Assembly (NCBI RefSeq): GCF_001277175.1
Contig: NZ_CP012257.1
Coordinates: forward strand, 558,001-622,000
Length of the DNA stretch: 64,000 nt
Source: Cronobacter universalis NCTC 9529
GTDB taxonomy: Bacteria > Pseudomonadota > Gammaproteobacteria > Enterobacterales > Enterobacteriaceae
Direction of reading: 5' to 3'
The notes below the pieces were generated by a model that worked only from the letters and a program-made list of their open reading frames with translations, was not told the DNA's origin and did not search any database. Within the stretch, counting starts at the first letter, position 1, and the number at the start of each line of letters is the position of its first letter. This document shows, piece after piece, positions 35,229 to 44,096 of this stretch. A program made the translations under genes and the position numbers.

Positions 35229-36333
35229 GGTTATCAGGAACGATATCTTTCATTTTGCTTCAAAAAAGAATGTGCCCACAGGGTTCTATCGGTTATGCAA
35301 ACAAAAACCAGTGAACCCTTTATTCTTTTTGCCCAATTTGCTGGTAGTTGCTGAAAGCAATAATGATGCCATTCTACCATGCTTTGATTACTCTGTTATT
35401 AGCACTGAATTATTTGAGTCAATTGAAGATGGAGATATTGGGGTAATTAACAATGGCAATATGATCCGCGTTATTCTGTCCCGCAGAGCCAATCATAATA
35501 CTGTCTTATTAACGGAACGCTGCAATAACTTGTGTCTCTTTTGTTCGCAGCCACCAAAGAAATCAAATGATGACTGGCTACTTACCCAATCAGCTCTTGC
35601 TATCGCTTCATTTGGGTTGAATGGAGTAGTTGGGGTCAGCGGTGGTGAACCTTTGCTGTATGGAGATGATTTCCTTAACTTCATTGATTTTATCATCGAG
35701 AATTCACCAGATACTGCTTTGCATGTTTTAACAAATGGACGCAAATTTGCTGATACCAACTTTACTCATGAAATGGCAAAGCGAAGTAAAAAGATAAAAA
35801 TCACCTTTGGTATACCGCTCTACTCATCAAGACCACTTGTGCATGATCATTTGGTAGGAAGTAATGGCGCATTTAATGAAACGGTTAAGGGGTTAATCAA
35901 TGCAGGGAACTCAGGGATTAATATCGAACTTAGAGTTATTCCGACACTGGCTAACTATACGGAATTGGATGACATCGTAGAGTTCGTTGGCCGTGTTTTC
36001 TCCAACATCAATCAGATTTCCCTTATGGGGTTGGAATCTATCGGTTGGGCGCGAAAAAACTGGTCAACAATCTTCATTGAACACAGCAGCTATAGTGAGA
36101 AAATAACCTCCGCTATAGACGCTGCACACAGGTCAGGTATACCTCTAACAATTTTTAATTATCCTTTGTGTCATCTTCCTGAAAGAGCCTGGGAGCTTGC
36201 TGCTCAGTCGATCTCTGATTGGAAAAATTACTATCCTAAAGAATGTGATGAATGCACTCAGAAGTCTTCCTGTGCTGGTTATTTCAGTTCTTCAACGGGC
36301 CGTTTTCATCAACCACCGAGACCAATTTTATGA
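35221..36333 (+). CDS. hxsC: His-Xaa-Ser system radical SAM maturase HxsC
   Basis: A 370-residue radical SAM protein paired with HxsB. The cluster motif is CNNLCLFC (Cys101, Cys105, Cys108), followed by VSGGEPLLYG. A shorter cysteine cluster lies near the C terminus (CDECTQKSSCAGYF). It overlaps hxsB by 8 bases and hxsA by 4, so the operon is tightly coupled. Established knowledge covers only the co-occurrence of the four Hxs families; the product is unknown. Confidence 0.9.
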   Translation: MSEVIRNDIFHFASKKNVPTGFYRLCKQKPVNPLFFLPNLLVVAESNNDAILPCFDYSVISTELFESIEDGDIGVINNGNMIRVILSRRANHNTVLLTERCNNLCLFCSQPPKKSNDDWLLTQSALAIASFGLNGVVGVSGGEPLLYGDDFLNFIDFIIENSPDTALHVLTNGRKFADTNFTHEMAKRSKKIKITFGIPLYSSRPLVHDHLVGSNGAFNETVKGLINAGNSGINIELRVIPTLANYTELDDIVEFVGRVFSNINQISLMGLESIGWARKNWSTIFIEHSSYSEKITSAIDAAHRSGIPLTIFNYPLCHLPERAWELAAQSISDWKNYYPKECDECTQKSSCAGYFSSSTGRFHQPPRPIL

Positions 36334-36965
36334 AAAAATTTAATTTTGCTGCTCTACTTCCGGGGTTTTTGGCACTCAATAATTCTGTATGGGCAAGTGA
36401 TTCATCTACCGGAGCAAGTGATTTGCCTGGTATGACTCTTAATGAACATGATTTAGTGATAGCCCCACTTAACACCGAAGTTCCATTCTACATTGCAGGG
36501 CATCGCAGTCATAGCTCCCATCGGAGCCATAGTTCTCACCGTTCATCATCAGGTGGCGGGTACTATGGTGGCAGCACTCCCTATTATCCAAAAACATACA
36601 GCTCACCAAGTTCATCTGGGTCTTCAAGTTCAGGAACAAGTTCCTCATCGTCCTCTTCCTCTGTGCGTTCGCTTCGTTCTAACGACAATATTAACTCTAC
36701 TACTACGAATTCAGTTGGAACTACAGAAGCTAACCGTGCAAGTAATGGGCTTACTTCTGCTACAGAGAAGCGTAAGCGCTTAATCATGCGTGTTCAGTTC
36801 GCATTGCTGGACAAGGGATTTTACAATGGGAATATTGACGGCATAATGGGACCATCTACGAGGCAGTCTGTGAAAAATTACCGTATTGCGAACGGATTAC
36901 CTATTCCTGCAACTGAAACACTCGACACTCAACTTTTGAATTCTTTAAATATTTTGGCTCGTTAA
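36330..36965 (+). CDS. hxsA: His-Xaa-Ser repeat protein HxsA
   Basis: A 211-residue exported protein, the presumed substrate. A Sec signal peptide (cleavage after VWA, residue 22) is followed by five His-x-Ser units at 58-72 (GHRSHSSHRSHSSHRSSS), a Gly/Tyr/Pro then Ser-rich linker, and a C-terminal peptidoglycan-binding-type domain at about 145-211 (LDKGFYNGNIDGIMGPSTRQ). The modified repeat segment would thus be displayed in the periplasm near the wall. The start at 36330 (ATGA overlap with hxsC) is preferred because it gives the signal peptide. Confidence 0.9.
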   Translation: MKKFNFAALLPGFLALNNSVWASDSSTGASDLPGMTLNEHDLVIAPLNTEVPFYIAGHRSHSSHRSHSSHRSSSGGGYYGGSTPYYPKTYSSPSSSGSSSSGTSSSSSSSSVRSLRSNDNINSTTTNSVGTTEANRASNGLTSATEKRKRLIMRVQFALLDKGFYNGNIDGIMGPSTRQSVKNYRIANGLPIPATETLDTQLLNSLNILAR

Positions 36966-36983
36966 ATCTCAATGGAGCATAAA

Positions 36984-37433
36984 ATGAAAAGTAATAATTT
37001 GGCTTTACCGTTTTTGGCTCGATTCGCTACCGAGAGAACAGAGGGGGAAAACATTCCCGGTTGGTACTCGTATGAGCAAGATCTTTGGGTAGTTGAAGAG
37101 GACAGTAAAGAAATCCCAATAATCTCTAAATATACTCTTACACAGACAGTAACTAAAACTAAAGTAAGGCAAGAAAGCGATGATGATTCATCAGTTTCTA
37201 TGCTTGAATTAACCACTAAAACAGAGGCTCAACTAGAAAGGGATGATTCCGATTTAAGTATGAACCACCTATTAGAGTTAATGACCAAAACAGATACAAT
37301 CCAAGAACGAGACGATGATAACTGGTGTGCAGGAAATATTCTGGAGTTATCTATTAAAACGTTTGTTTCAGTAGAAAGAGATGAGGATTTCTCTATGCAT
37401 ACTTATGATCACCAAAGGGAAGGTTTAATTTAA
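36984..37433 (+). CDS. Graspetide (microviridin-type) precursor with four core repeats
   Basis: A 149-residue peptide precursor. Leader residues 8-14 read LPFLARF, the helix motif (PFFARFL in microviridins) that ATP-grasp ligases recognise. The rest holds four repeats at 57-68, 78-90, 101-112 and 124-135, each a TKT (IKT in the last) and, after four residues, an acidic run (ESDDD, ERDDS, ERDDD, ERDED). Thr/Lys side chains could be joined to Asp/Glu as macrolactones or macrolactams. GGAG precedes the ATG at 36984. The stop overlaps the start of the ATP-grasp ligase by one base. The ring pattern is inferred. Confidence 0.8.
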   Translation: MKSNNLALPFLARFATERTEGENIPGWYSYEQDLWVVEEDSKEIPIISKYTLTQTVTKTKVRQESDDDSSVSMLELTTKTEAQLERDDSDLSMNHLLELMTKTDTIQERDDDNWCAGNILELSIKTFVSVERDEDFSMHTYDHQREGLI

Positions 37434-38395
37434 TGATATTGTTGGTGACTAATAAGCGCGATATAACTATGGATTATATCGTGGTTGAGTTAAAAAAACG
37501 AGGCATCAAGTACTTCCGTCTTAATACAGAAGACTTGCCAAGATCATACTGTTCTATGTCAGATTCATCATTTATGGATTGGAGTATATCTATTAATGGA
37601 AATACAATAAAAGGTATCGATGTTAAAGCCGCCTACTTTCGTAGACCTGGGAATCCCGAAGTTCCTGCCTCAATAACTGATCTTGGTATTGCTGATTACA
37701 TTCAGGGAGAATGGAATAGTTTCCTTAAGAGTCTTTATTCGCGACTTGATTCTTTTTGGTTTTGCTCGCCTACTAATATAATTTTAGCTGAAGATAAACC
37801 AAAGCAACTGGTCGTTGCCAAACGTTTGGGTTTTAATATTCCAGAGTCAACCATCACTAATTCATTTGAAGAAATAAAAAGTTGTAGCAATAGCTTTCAA
37901 ATGATCGCTAAGCCTTTACGACAAGCTCTATTTATAAATAATGATGCTGAAAGTATCATTTTTACCAACAGATTAGGTCAACTAGATGAGACTGATTCGA
38001 GTTCACTTTCTTTGGTACCTATTATAGTTCAGCATGAGATAATAAAAAAGTTTGATGTTAGAGTAACAGTAGTTGGGAAAAGAGTTTTTTCTGTTGCAAT
38101 TTACTCCCAAAGCCATAAAGAAACAGAGGTAGACTGGCGCAAGGGGTCTCGAATTGACTTAAAACATAAACCTTTAGAGCTACCTACATCATTGAGTTCT
38201 AAGTGTATAGATCTAGTCGAATCACTTAATCTTCGATTTGGGGCAATAGATTTTATTTGCGACGAAGATGATGTTTTTTGGTTTTTAGAAATTAATCCTA
38301 ACGGTCAATGGGCATGGATAGAAAACCAGACAGGTCTTCCTATTGCTAGTTCTATAGTCGATGAACTTATGAGGATCGGTAGATATGAGTTTTGA
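37433..38395 (+). CDS. ATP-grasp ligase, graspetide synthetase type
   Basis: A 320-residue ATP-grasp enzyme. The pre-ATP-grasp domain starts MILLVTNKRDITMDYIVVEL. RPGNPEV near 66 and EDKPKQL near 122 are as in MvdC/MvdD/PsnB-like enzymes, and the metal-binding motif FLEINPNGQW lies near the C terminus. Such enzymes activate precursor Asp/Glu carboxylates with ATP and close esters or amides with Thr/Ser/Lys. It directly follows its presumed substrate, and only one ligase is present, so a single bond type (ester, or mixed) is expected. Confidence 0.85.
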   Translation: MILLVTNKRDITMDYIVVELKKRGIKYFRLNTEDLPRSYCSMSDSSFMDWSISINGNTIKGIDVKAAYFRRPGNPEVPASITDLGIADYIQGEWNSFLKSLYSRLDSFWFCSPTNIILAEDKPKQLVVAKRLGFNIPESTITNSFEEIKSCSNSFQMIAKPLRQALFINNDAESIIFTNRLGQLDETDSSSLSLVPIIVQHEIIKKFDVRVTVVGKRVFSVAIYSQSHKETEVDWRKGSRIDLKHKPLELPTSLSSKCIDLVESLNLRFGAIDFICDEDDVFWFLEINPNGQWAWIENQTGLPIASSIVDELMRIGRYEF

Positions 38396-39089
38396 AGATA
38401 TCAGAGAATTCTTTTGGCCAGTTTTAGTTGAACTGAATAGTGAAGAAATAAGACAAGATCAAGAAAAGCTGGATAATGATATCTTAATTATTAAAAATAC
38501 TGACTGGACAAATGAAAGTGAACTAGCCCTTGATGAGGCAAAAAAACTCAATGAATTAGAAAATCAAAGAAGAGTAGGAGCTGAGAGTAAAGCTGCAATA
38601 TATTTAACAGCTATTACTGCTCTTGCTCCAGTATTAGTCTCGTTAGTTCCCGGTATTATTAGTAGTGGTGGAAATAATGCCTTTGTGGATTTTTTGTCAT
38701 TTGCAATTTTTGTGTATGCACTTTCTAATTTGCTTAGAGCTGCATTATGGGCTTTTAATACCTTAAAAGTTTCAGCTTCCAATAGAATCGACACGATAGA
38801 TTTAGTTAGAATTTGGGGGGGAGCCGGAGATGCATACAAAAAAAATTTAGTTGTTGAAAATCTTTGTGCTGTTCGAAAAAATAGAGATGGAGTAAATCGT
38901 AAGGTAACATGTATTAAAATGACGCATGAACTTCTCCTTAGAACATTTCTTGCGTTTGTTTTACTCTTATTGTTACAAACATCGATGTCATTTATTCCTA
39001 ATATCAGCATTGCCAATCAGGTCTCTTCAACTACATGTAATGATAAACAGGATATTGTTCAACATCCTGTTAATATTTATAGAATATAG
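38385..39089 (+). CDS. Membrane protein coupled to the graspetide genes
   Basis: A 234-residue protein overlapping the ATP-grasp gene by 11 bases. A charged helical N terminus (about 70 residues) leads into ESKAAIYLTAITALAPVLVS (helix 1), then helices at about 100-124 and 186-208. The entry to helix 1 resembles the A-x-x-K-A-x-x-L-L-T pattern of Pycsar-type membrane effectors. It could be an export/immunity protein for the graspetide or an effector. I know of no standard graspetide partner like it. Confidence 0.6.
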   Translation: MSFEDIREFFWPVLVELNSEEIRQDQEKLDNDILIIKNTDWTNESELALDEAKKLNELENQRRVGAESKAAIYLTAITALAPVLVSLVPGIISSGGNNAFVDFLSFAIFVYALSNLLRAALWAFNTLKVSASNRIDTIDLVRIWGGAGDAYKKNLVVENLCAVRKNRDGVNRKVTCIKMTHELLLRTFLAFVLLLLLQTSMSFIPNISIANQVSSTTCNDKQDIVQHPVNIYRI

Positions 39090-39137
39090 TAAAATTGAAC
39101 GATACGAATCTAAATGCTGAATCTATCAATAGAAATA

Positions 39138-39158
39138 GAGAGGGCTAGAAACCCTCTC
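39138..39158. terminator. Hairpin between graspetide operon and helicase gene
   Basis: GAGAGGG pairs with CCCTCTC around a 7-base loop, with no strong T-run. It separates the converging membrane-protein and helicase genes. Confidence 0.5.
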
Positions 39159-39163
39159 ATTCC

Positions 39164-41500
39164 TTACCGAAAATGAGAGAATGCCCCATCACTTCCTTTT
39201 GGTGCAAACCAGAATACTCTTTTTATCCCTCGTGTTATAGCTACATATGCCAAACGATATGACTCATCGATCATAGCTTGATCATAACTATATTTGAAGT
39301 AGGGAATCTGTTTATAAACTTCATTTCTTAAAATGTGTCCTATATGAGCTTTACTATCATCAAAGATCACACATACTTCCCCCTGCAAACCTTTAGCTTT
39401 ATGGATCGTTAAAAAATTTATTCCTTTAATACTGCCATATCTTTCTATATAAAGATCTCTTATTTCTTTAAGTGTATTATTAGTTCGACTCAAAACTATA
39501 ATATGAGTTTTATCTTTATGTTTTTGATTTTTTACCATATTTAATTGTTCATAAATTAGCTGAATTGCTTTATTTTTCCATGAATTATCATCTTTTTTAT
39601 CATCATACCCATAACAATAGACACCATGCTCATCACCATCAGGTTTTCGGCATGATATAGATTCTTTTATGATTTTCCCTTTAACTAAAGCCATCATTTT
39701 TTCAGCATCATTAAGAATCGCAGCATCCGAACGATAGTTTTCCATCATAAAAACTGTCTTATGTTTTCCCAATGATTTATGCACAGGGAAAAAATCTGAA
39801 AAATTCATGAAAATATCAGGAGAACTGCCTCTCCATGAATATATTGATTGCCAATCATCACCAATAGCCATTATCGTAGGCCTTCGACTTAAAATTGCAT
39901 TTTCTTTATGTATTTCCCTTAACCAATTAGCTATTTGAGGTGAAATGTCCTGGAATTCATCTACTAATAGATTTTCAAATCTGACATATTTATTTTTGAA
40001 TAAATCACGTCTTTGCTGCAACACTAACTCATCTGAAAACATTATGAACATTCGATTGAAAGTCATTATGTTATTTTTATGGATAGTCTCTTCAAATAAT
40101 GGCCAGAATAAAGCCAAAGCCTTGGCGAAATAATACTCAATACCCTTTTCTCGAAAAAGCGTAATATTAGATATTGTCGTAACAACTTCTTTGCCAAGAC
40201 TTTCAATAAAAGAGCCTTGGTCATATAAAAGTTCAAGTATATTTGTTGAGTTTAACTCACCATGCAACTTGATTGAAAAATTGCTAGGGGATTCGCCAGT
40301 TTTAAATGTTCTCAGAAAGTTATTTACTGAGTTTAGTTTGTCATTGCTATTTATAAATATAGAAATTCTATTATTGTATCCAGCAACTATTTTGTTTTTT
40401 ATAGATATTGCAGTACTTAAAAGTACTTTTTTCTTGGGATCGGTTTCATGAGGATCAAAAGAGTCATTCCCATCAAATAATTTCTTACTCCCAATATTAC
40501 CTGATAAAAAAACCGGCATTTTATTATGTTCAACATACCCATTAGCATAAAAAATATTTCCATTAACATGAAAGCACTTTACGGGACCAGGCACAATTCC
40601 CTCTATAGGCCATTTCCCATCTTTAGACCATAGATCATTAATTTTTTTTGTTAGAGCAAGGTCTCTCTCTGCTGCATAATTAATTAACCAACTTCTTTGC
40701 TCTTTTTCATCGGATGAAGAGGATGATGTTATTGAAAAATCAACAAGCTTATCAATACAAATTTTGAATTCCTTGTTATTATTATATAACTCGGTGTAAA
40801 CGCTTTTCAAAATGTCTATTTGCTCATTATTTTTTTTGCCTAATGATATTTCCAAGGCAGACTCATTCTCATTTTTATGTTCGCCTAAAAAATCGAAAAC
40901 ACTTATTCCTGGCATTGAGTTCAATGAAAACCTATATATAAGAGAGTGGAATGTGCTGACGAGTGAATTAACAGATTCTTTATCATACCCTTCATCCCAA
41001 AAAGTAAATGCTTTATTTAACTTTTCACTTAACTCCTCACATGATTTTTTTGTAAATGATATTACTGTAATTTTATTTAATGGAATCCTTAAATAAAAAT
41101 GCATAAACACTACGCGAAGAATTAGTGTTGTTGATTTACCTGAGCCAGCACCAGCAACAACGCAAGTCGCTGGATGATCTGAAAAAATCATTTCCCACTG
41201 AGAGGGGGAAGGTGAACTTATAATTCCAGCTTTAGTTGCAACTCTTACTTTTTCAATCATGAGTTGCTCTAATTCTCTCGTAACGCCAATATTTTCTGGT
41301 CCATAAATCGAGTTGTCAATAGCGGACATCGAGAACGTATCGATTTCGCGACGAATGTGATATTTTAACACACCATCATCATGACCTTTACGATAACCCT
41401 TATCTTTCCCCTGAGAATATCCTTTCTTGTACGAACGCTGAATTATTATTTTTATTTTTTTATAAAAGAACTTTACGAATATTCTGTCAGTTAATTTCAT
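39164..41500 (-). CDS. UvrD/Rep-type superfamily 1 DNA helicase
   Basis: A 778-residue helicase. Motif I GAGSGKSTTL, motif II LLVDEFQDISP, motif III AIGDDWQSIYSWRGS, motif V TIHKAKGLQGEV and motif VI LAYVAITRG are all intact, so it should hydrolyse ATP and unwind DNA. A basic, glycine-containing N terminus (KKGYSQGKDKGYRKGHDDG) and a large insertion between motifs Ia and II have no match I recognise; the order resembles helicase IV-like proteins. It stands alone at the right end of the island; SF1 helicases here are often phage-defence components. AAGGATAT precedes the ATG. Confidence 0.82.
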   Translation of the reverse strand: MKLTDRIFVKFFYKKIKIIIQRSYKKGYSQGKDKGYRKGHDDGVLKYHIRREIDTFSMSAIDNSIYGPENIGVTRELEQLMIEKVRVATKAGIISSPSPSQWEMIFSDHPATCVVAGAGSGKSTTLILRVVFMHFYLRIPLNKITVISFTKKSCEELSEKLNKAFTFWDEGYDKESVNSLVSTFHSLIYRFSLNSMPGISVFDFLGEHKNENESALEISLGKKNNEQIDILKSVYTELYNNNKEFKICIDKLVDFSITSSSSSDEKEQRSWLINYAAERDLALTKKINDLWSKDGKWPIEGIVPGPVKCFHVNGNIFYANGYVEHNKMPVFLSGNIGSKKLFDGNDSFDPHETDPKKKVLLSTAISIKNKIVAGYNNRISIFINSNDKLNSVNNFLRTFKTGESPSNFSIKLHGELNSTNILELLYDQGSFIESLGKEVVTTISNITLFREKGIEYYFAKALALFWPLFEETIHKNNIMTFNRMFIMFSDELVLQQRRDLFKNKYVRFENLLVDEFQDISPQIANWLREIHKENAILSRRPTIMAIGDDWQSIYSWRGSSPDIFMNFSDFFPVHKSLGKHKTVFMMENYRSDAAILNDAEKMMALVKGKIIKESISCRKPDGDEHGVYCYGYDDKKDDNSWKNKAIQLIYEQLNMVKNQKHKDKTHIIVLSRTNNTLKEIRDLYIERYGSIKGINFLTIHKAKGLQGEVCVIFDDSKAHIGHILRNEVYKQIPYFKYSYDQAMIDESYRLAYVAITRGIKRVFWFAPKGSDGAFSHFR

Positions 41501-41850
41501 GTATATCCTTTATCTTAGTAAATATGTTTGAATATTTAGATAGAATAATATTTGTTGTGTGCAGTGTAAACGATTTTAAGTGTAAGAGGGCTTCAATGTT
41601 AGGTTATAATCATGGCAGGTAGAATTATATGTGAAAATGAAGCTCCTATCTTTATGGCAGGGGGCACTAACCCATTGCGATTTTACTAAGATCGTTTCAA
41701 AAAGTGCATACTTGATGAAAATTGACCTTGATACTTGGTTTGAACCTGGTGGATTATAGTAAACAGGTGCGCGTGATGGTATCAATGATGGTATCATACC
41801 CATTGTGGTAATTTTTAATGTCTTAAGATCATGAGGATAGTAGTGATGTG
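41501..41850. other. Non-coding right end of the island
   Basis: About 350 AT-rich bases upstream of the helicase gene with no supported gene. It contains the right-end integrase arm-site candidates at 41774-41794. Confidence 0.5.
41774..41794 (+). repeat. Paired arm-type integrase-site candidates, right end
   Basis: TGATGGTAT at 41774-41782 and 41786-41794, 12 bases apart, in the same orientation and spacing as the pair at 15672-15692. It lies 57 bases before attR. Confidence 0.6.
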
Positions 41851-41871
41851 CGAGTCCGGCCTTCGGCACCA
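41851..41871 (+). repeat. attR: copy of the tRNA-Leu 3' end
   Basis: An exact 21-base copy of the tRNA 3' end (15528-15548). It marks the right boundary of the integrase-linked element, about 26.3 kb measured from just after attL. Confidence 0.9.
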
Positions 41872-42325
41872 AGTCACTAAATTCCTTACAATACAGCTAG
41901 TTAGAAGATTAAATCTGTCTCTTTTGCCTGTAAGAAATGCTCTGTTATGTCCCTTGAAAAAGCCGCTGTGGTTGATAGTGGTAATTGGGATGTTAACTCA
42001 TAGCGGCGTGTAGTTCCAAGCGTCAAACACGTACTGACTCAACTTGAAAGCTATGACGTAGCCACCGTCTCTAAACAATCCCAAAAACTTTTAGTGAAGC
42101 GCATTTTAGCCCGATGCCCCCGTTCTGTCGCCGTCGCGAGACGCCGCAGGGGATAAACAGGTTTATGGTGGTCACGGTACTTGCAGACCATATGCAAGCT
42201 CTGCCAGCGGTTCGGCCTCGCTCCCCTTGGGTACATGGTCATCCTGATAAGCCTCACTAACTGACATAACTGTGATGTAGTCGCCAGAGGCTCCGCTTGT
42301 TGTCTTACCACCAACGGGGCTTTAT
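41872..42325. other. Decayed DNA between attR and the first IS
   Basis: This is intermediate in GC, with short broken frames only. A plus-strand fragment near 42020-42130 reads VPSVKHVLTQLESYDVATVS and similar, and looks like a remnant of a gene, perhaps from an older conjugative element at the same tRNA. I cannot assign it. Confidence 0.4.
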
Positions 42326-42354
42326 TGACCTGCCCCCAGGATTAGATACAACCT

Positions 42355-43188
42355 TCAGTTAGTAATGTCAGTTGGTTTTTCTTCAAATTTCCCGTTTCGC
42401 CAGCCCGCTGCAAATTCAGCCGGCGTGAGGTAATTCAGCGATGAATGTGGTCGACACTCGTTATAATCCTGCCGCCAGTCATTAATTATTTCCCGGGCAT
42501 GTAGAATATCGCTGAACCAGTGCTCATTCAGGCATTCATCCCGAAAGCGGCCATTGAAACTCTCAATAAATCCGTTTTGCGTTGGCTTGCCCGGCTGGAT
42601 TAAGCGCAACTCAACACCATGTTCAAAGGCCCATTGATCGAGCGCGCGGCAGGTGAACTCCGGGCCCTGATCGGTTCTTATCGTTGCAGGATAGCCACGA
42701 AACAGCGCAATGCTGTCCAGAATACGTGTCACCTGAACGCCTGTAATCCCGAATGCCGTGGTGATCGTCAGACACTCCTTCGTGAAATCATCCACGCAGG
42801 TCAGGCACTTCATCCTGCGGCCGCTGGCAAGTGCATCCATGACAAAATCCATCGACCATGTCAGGTTCGGCGCATCCGGGCGAAGAAGCGGAAGCCGCTC
42901 AGTCGCCAGTCCCTTGCGGCGTCGCCTGCGTTTTACACTCAGGCCGTTGAGATGATAGATGCGGTATACCCGCTTGTGGTTGACGTGAAGGCCCTCCCGA
43001 CGCAGTAGCTGCCAGATGCGCCGGTAACCAAAGCGGCGGCGCTCAAGTGCCAGCTCTGTGATGCGTAGAGACAGCTGCGCGTCAGCAGCCGGACGCTGAG
43101 CCGGGTAACGGCAGGTCGACAGGGACAAACCTGCCAGCCTGCAGGCACGACGTTGCGACAGACTTGCGGCCTCACACATGACTTCCAC
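42355..43188 (-). CDS. IS3-family transposase OrfB
   Basis: A 277-residue integrase-core transposase, normally made as an OrfAB fusion by -1 frameshifting. The DDE residues are visible: Asp in WSMDFVMD, Asp in IRTDQGPEF and Glu in GFIESFNGR, followed by the [11 protein letters not shown] end typical of this group. It appears intact. Confidence 0.9.
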   Translation of the reverse strand: MEVMCEAASLSQRRACRLAGLSLSTCRYPAQRPAADAQLSLRITELALERRRFGYRRIWQLLRREGLHVNHKRVYRIYHLNGLSVKRRRRRKGLATERLPLLRPDAPNLTWSMDFVMDALASGRRMKCLTCVDDFTKECLTITTAFGITGVQVTRILDSIALFRGYPATIRTDQGPEFTCRALDQWAFEHGVELRLIQPGKPTQNGFIESFNGRFRDECLNEHWFSDILHAREIINDWRQDYNECRPHSSLNYLTPAEFAAGWRNGKFEEKPTDITN

Positions 43189-43211
43189 GGCTTCCCGCTT
43201 CTGGTCTGTCG

Positions 43212-43475
43212 TCAGAACTTTCGGCCAAGAGCTACCTGAAGCGCCTCCTTATCCAGCATGGCTTCAGCGAGCAGCTTCTTGAGGCGGGCGTTCTCCTCTT
43301 CAAGCGACTTGAGCCGCTTCACTTCGGGAACTTCCATGCCACCAAACTTCTTGCGCCAGGTGTAAAAGGTAGCGTCTGAAATAGCATGCTTACGGCAGAG
43401 TTCCCGGGCTGAAACCCCGGCTTCGGCCTCGCGGAGAATACTGATGATCTGTTCGTCGGAAAAACGCTTCTTCAT
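43212..43475 (-). CDS. IS3-family transposase OrfA
   Basis: An 87-residue protein with a helix-turn-helix ([20 protein letters not shown], then [15 protein letters not shown]) and a C-terminal leucine-zipper-like helix. It lies in another frame from orfB, consistent with programmed frameshifting. Confidence 0.9.
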   Translation of the reverse strand: MKKRFSDEQIISILREAEAGVSARELCRKHAISDATFYTWRKKFGGMEVPEVKRLKSLEEENARLKKLLAEAMLDKEALQVALGRKF

Positions 43476-43546
43476 GGGGATGTCCTCATGTGGCTTATGA
43501 AGACATTACTAACATCGCGGTGTGTTAATCAACGGGGAGCAGGTCA

Positions 43547-44096
43547 CCATCACCATATTGACGATCAAATCATCTGAAGTGTTCTGTAAGCCGTACAGGT
43601 TGAAATGCGAAGCTCCGTTCTCACTATAAATTATCTCCATCAGCCAGCTATCCAGCCAGCGAGCTAGCTCCCACCAGAAGGTAAGAAAGAACAGGGCGAA
43701 CTGCACAAAGCTCAGTGTGATGACAGTTTTAATCTCCTATGCCGAAAATAGCAGGACTACTGGTATCAAAATGACCAGCGCCATTTCGAGGAAGGCTCGT
43801 ACCATTGGCAGCGCTTGGCGCACGCTGTCGAAAGCAGGGAATAAAGCGAGGCTGGAAACCGACATTCCAGCGATACTTCCCAACCGACTTAACGCTTGCG
43901 ATGCATTCAAGTTATCTCCCGCACTCCCACCAAACCCGTTGTACACCAGCCCGCCCTGTGACACCTGCATATTGCGTGGGCTCACCAGTGAGCGCAGTAC
44001 CGCTTCTTCATACTCGTCTTTCGACTGCCCCAGTTTTTGTAGTTGCTGCCAGAGCGTGGTATCGACCTGCTTTAATAGGCGGTTTTGAATCGCCAC
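43547..44096 (-). pseudogene. TraG-like conjugative-element fragment with in-frame amber codon
   Basis: On the minus strand one frame runs AIQNRLLKQVDTTLWQQLQ to VVLLFSA, then a TAG at 43739-43737, then continues EIKTVITLSFVQFALFFLTF and ARWLDSWL. I recall the intact family (TraG N-terminal domain of integrating conjugative elements) with Tyr at the stop position, so TAG is probably a point mutation of a Tyr codon. Both ends are cut by insertion sequences. It is a relic of an ICE that once lay beside leuX. Confidence 0.65.

Larger units (their letters stand above)
42326..43546 (-). mobile_element. IS3-family insertion sequence (IS407-like)
   Basis: A 1221-bp element bounded by inverted ends TGACCTGCCCCCAGGATTAG (left, 42326) and the complement of a right end reading TGACCTGCTCCCCGTTGATT (43546). 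It carries orfA and orfB in different minus-strand frames. The flanks (TTAT and CCAT) show no target duplication, so a rearrangement or deletion has probably occurred beside it. Confidence 0.85.

Noticed and set aside
36500..36545. Short tandem DNA repeat that could suggest an array
   Set aside because: It encodes the His-x-Ser repeats of HxsA in frame; there are no spacers and no cas genes, so it is not a CRISPR.
39164..41500. Intein-like C-terminal signature (FYANGYVEHN) inside the helicase
   Set aside because: There is no N-terminal splicing cysteine block or endonuclease, and the helicase motifs flank it normally; it is probably part of the family insertion.
41576..41872. Minus-strand 98-codon frame ending at attR
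   Set aside because: It begins in the tRNA-derived repeat and has no ribosome site; a similar false frame begins in the tRNA at attL.
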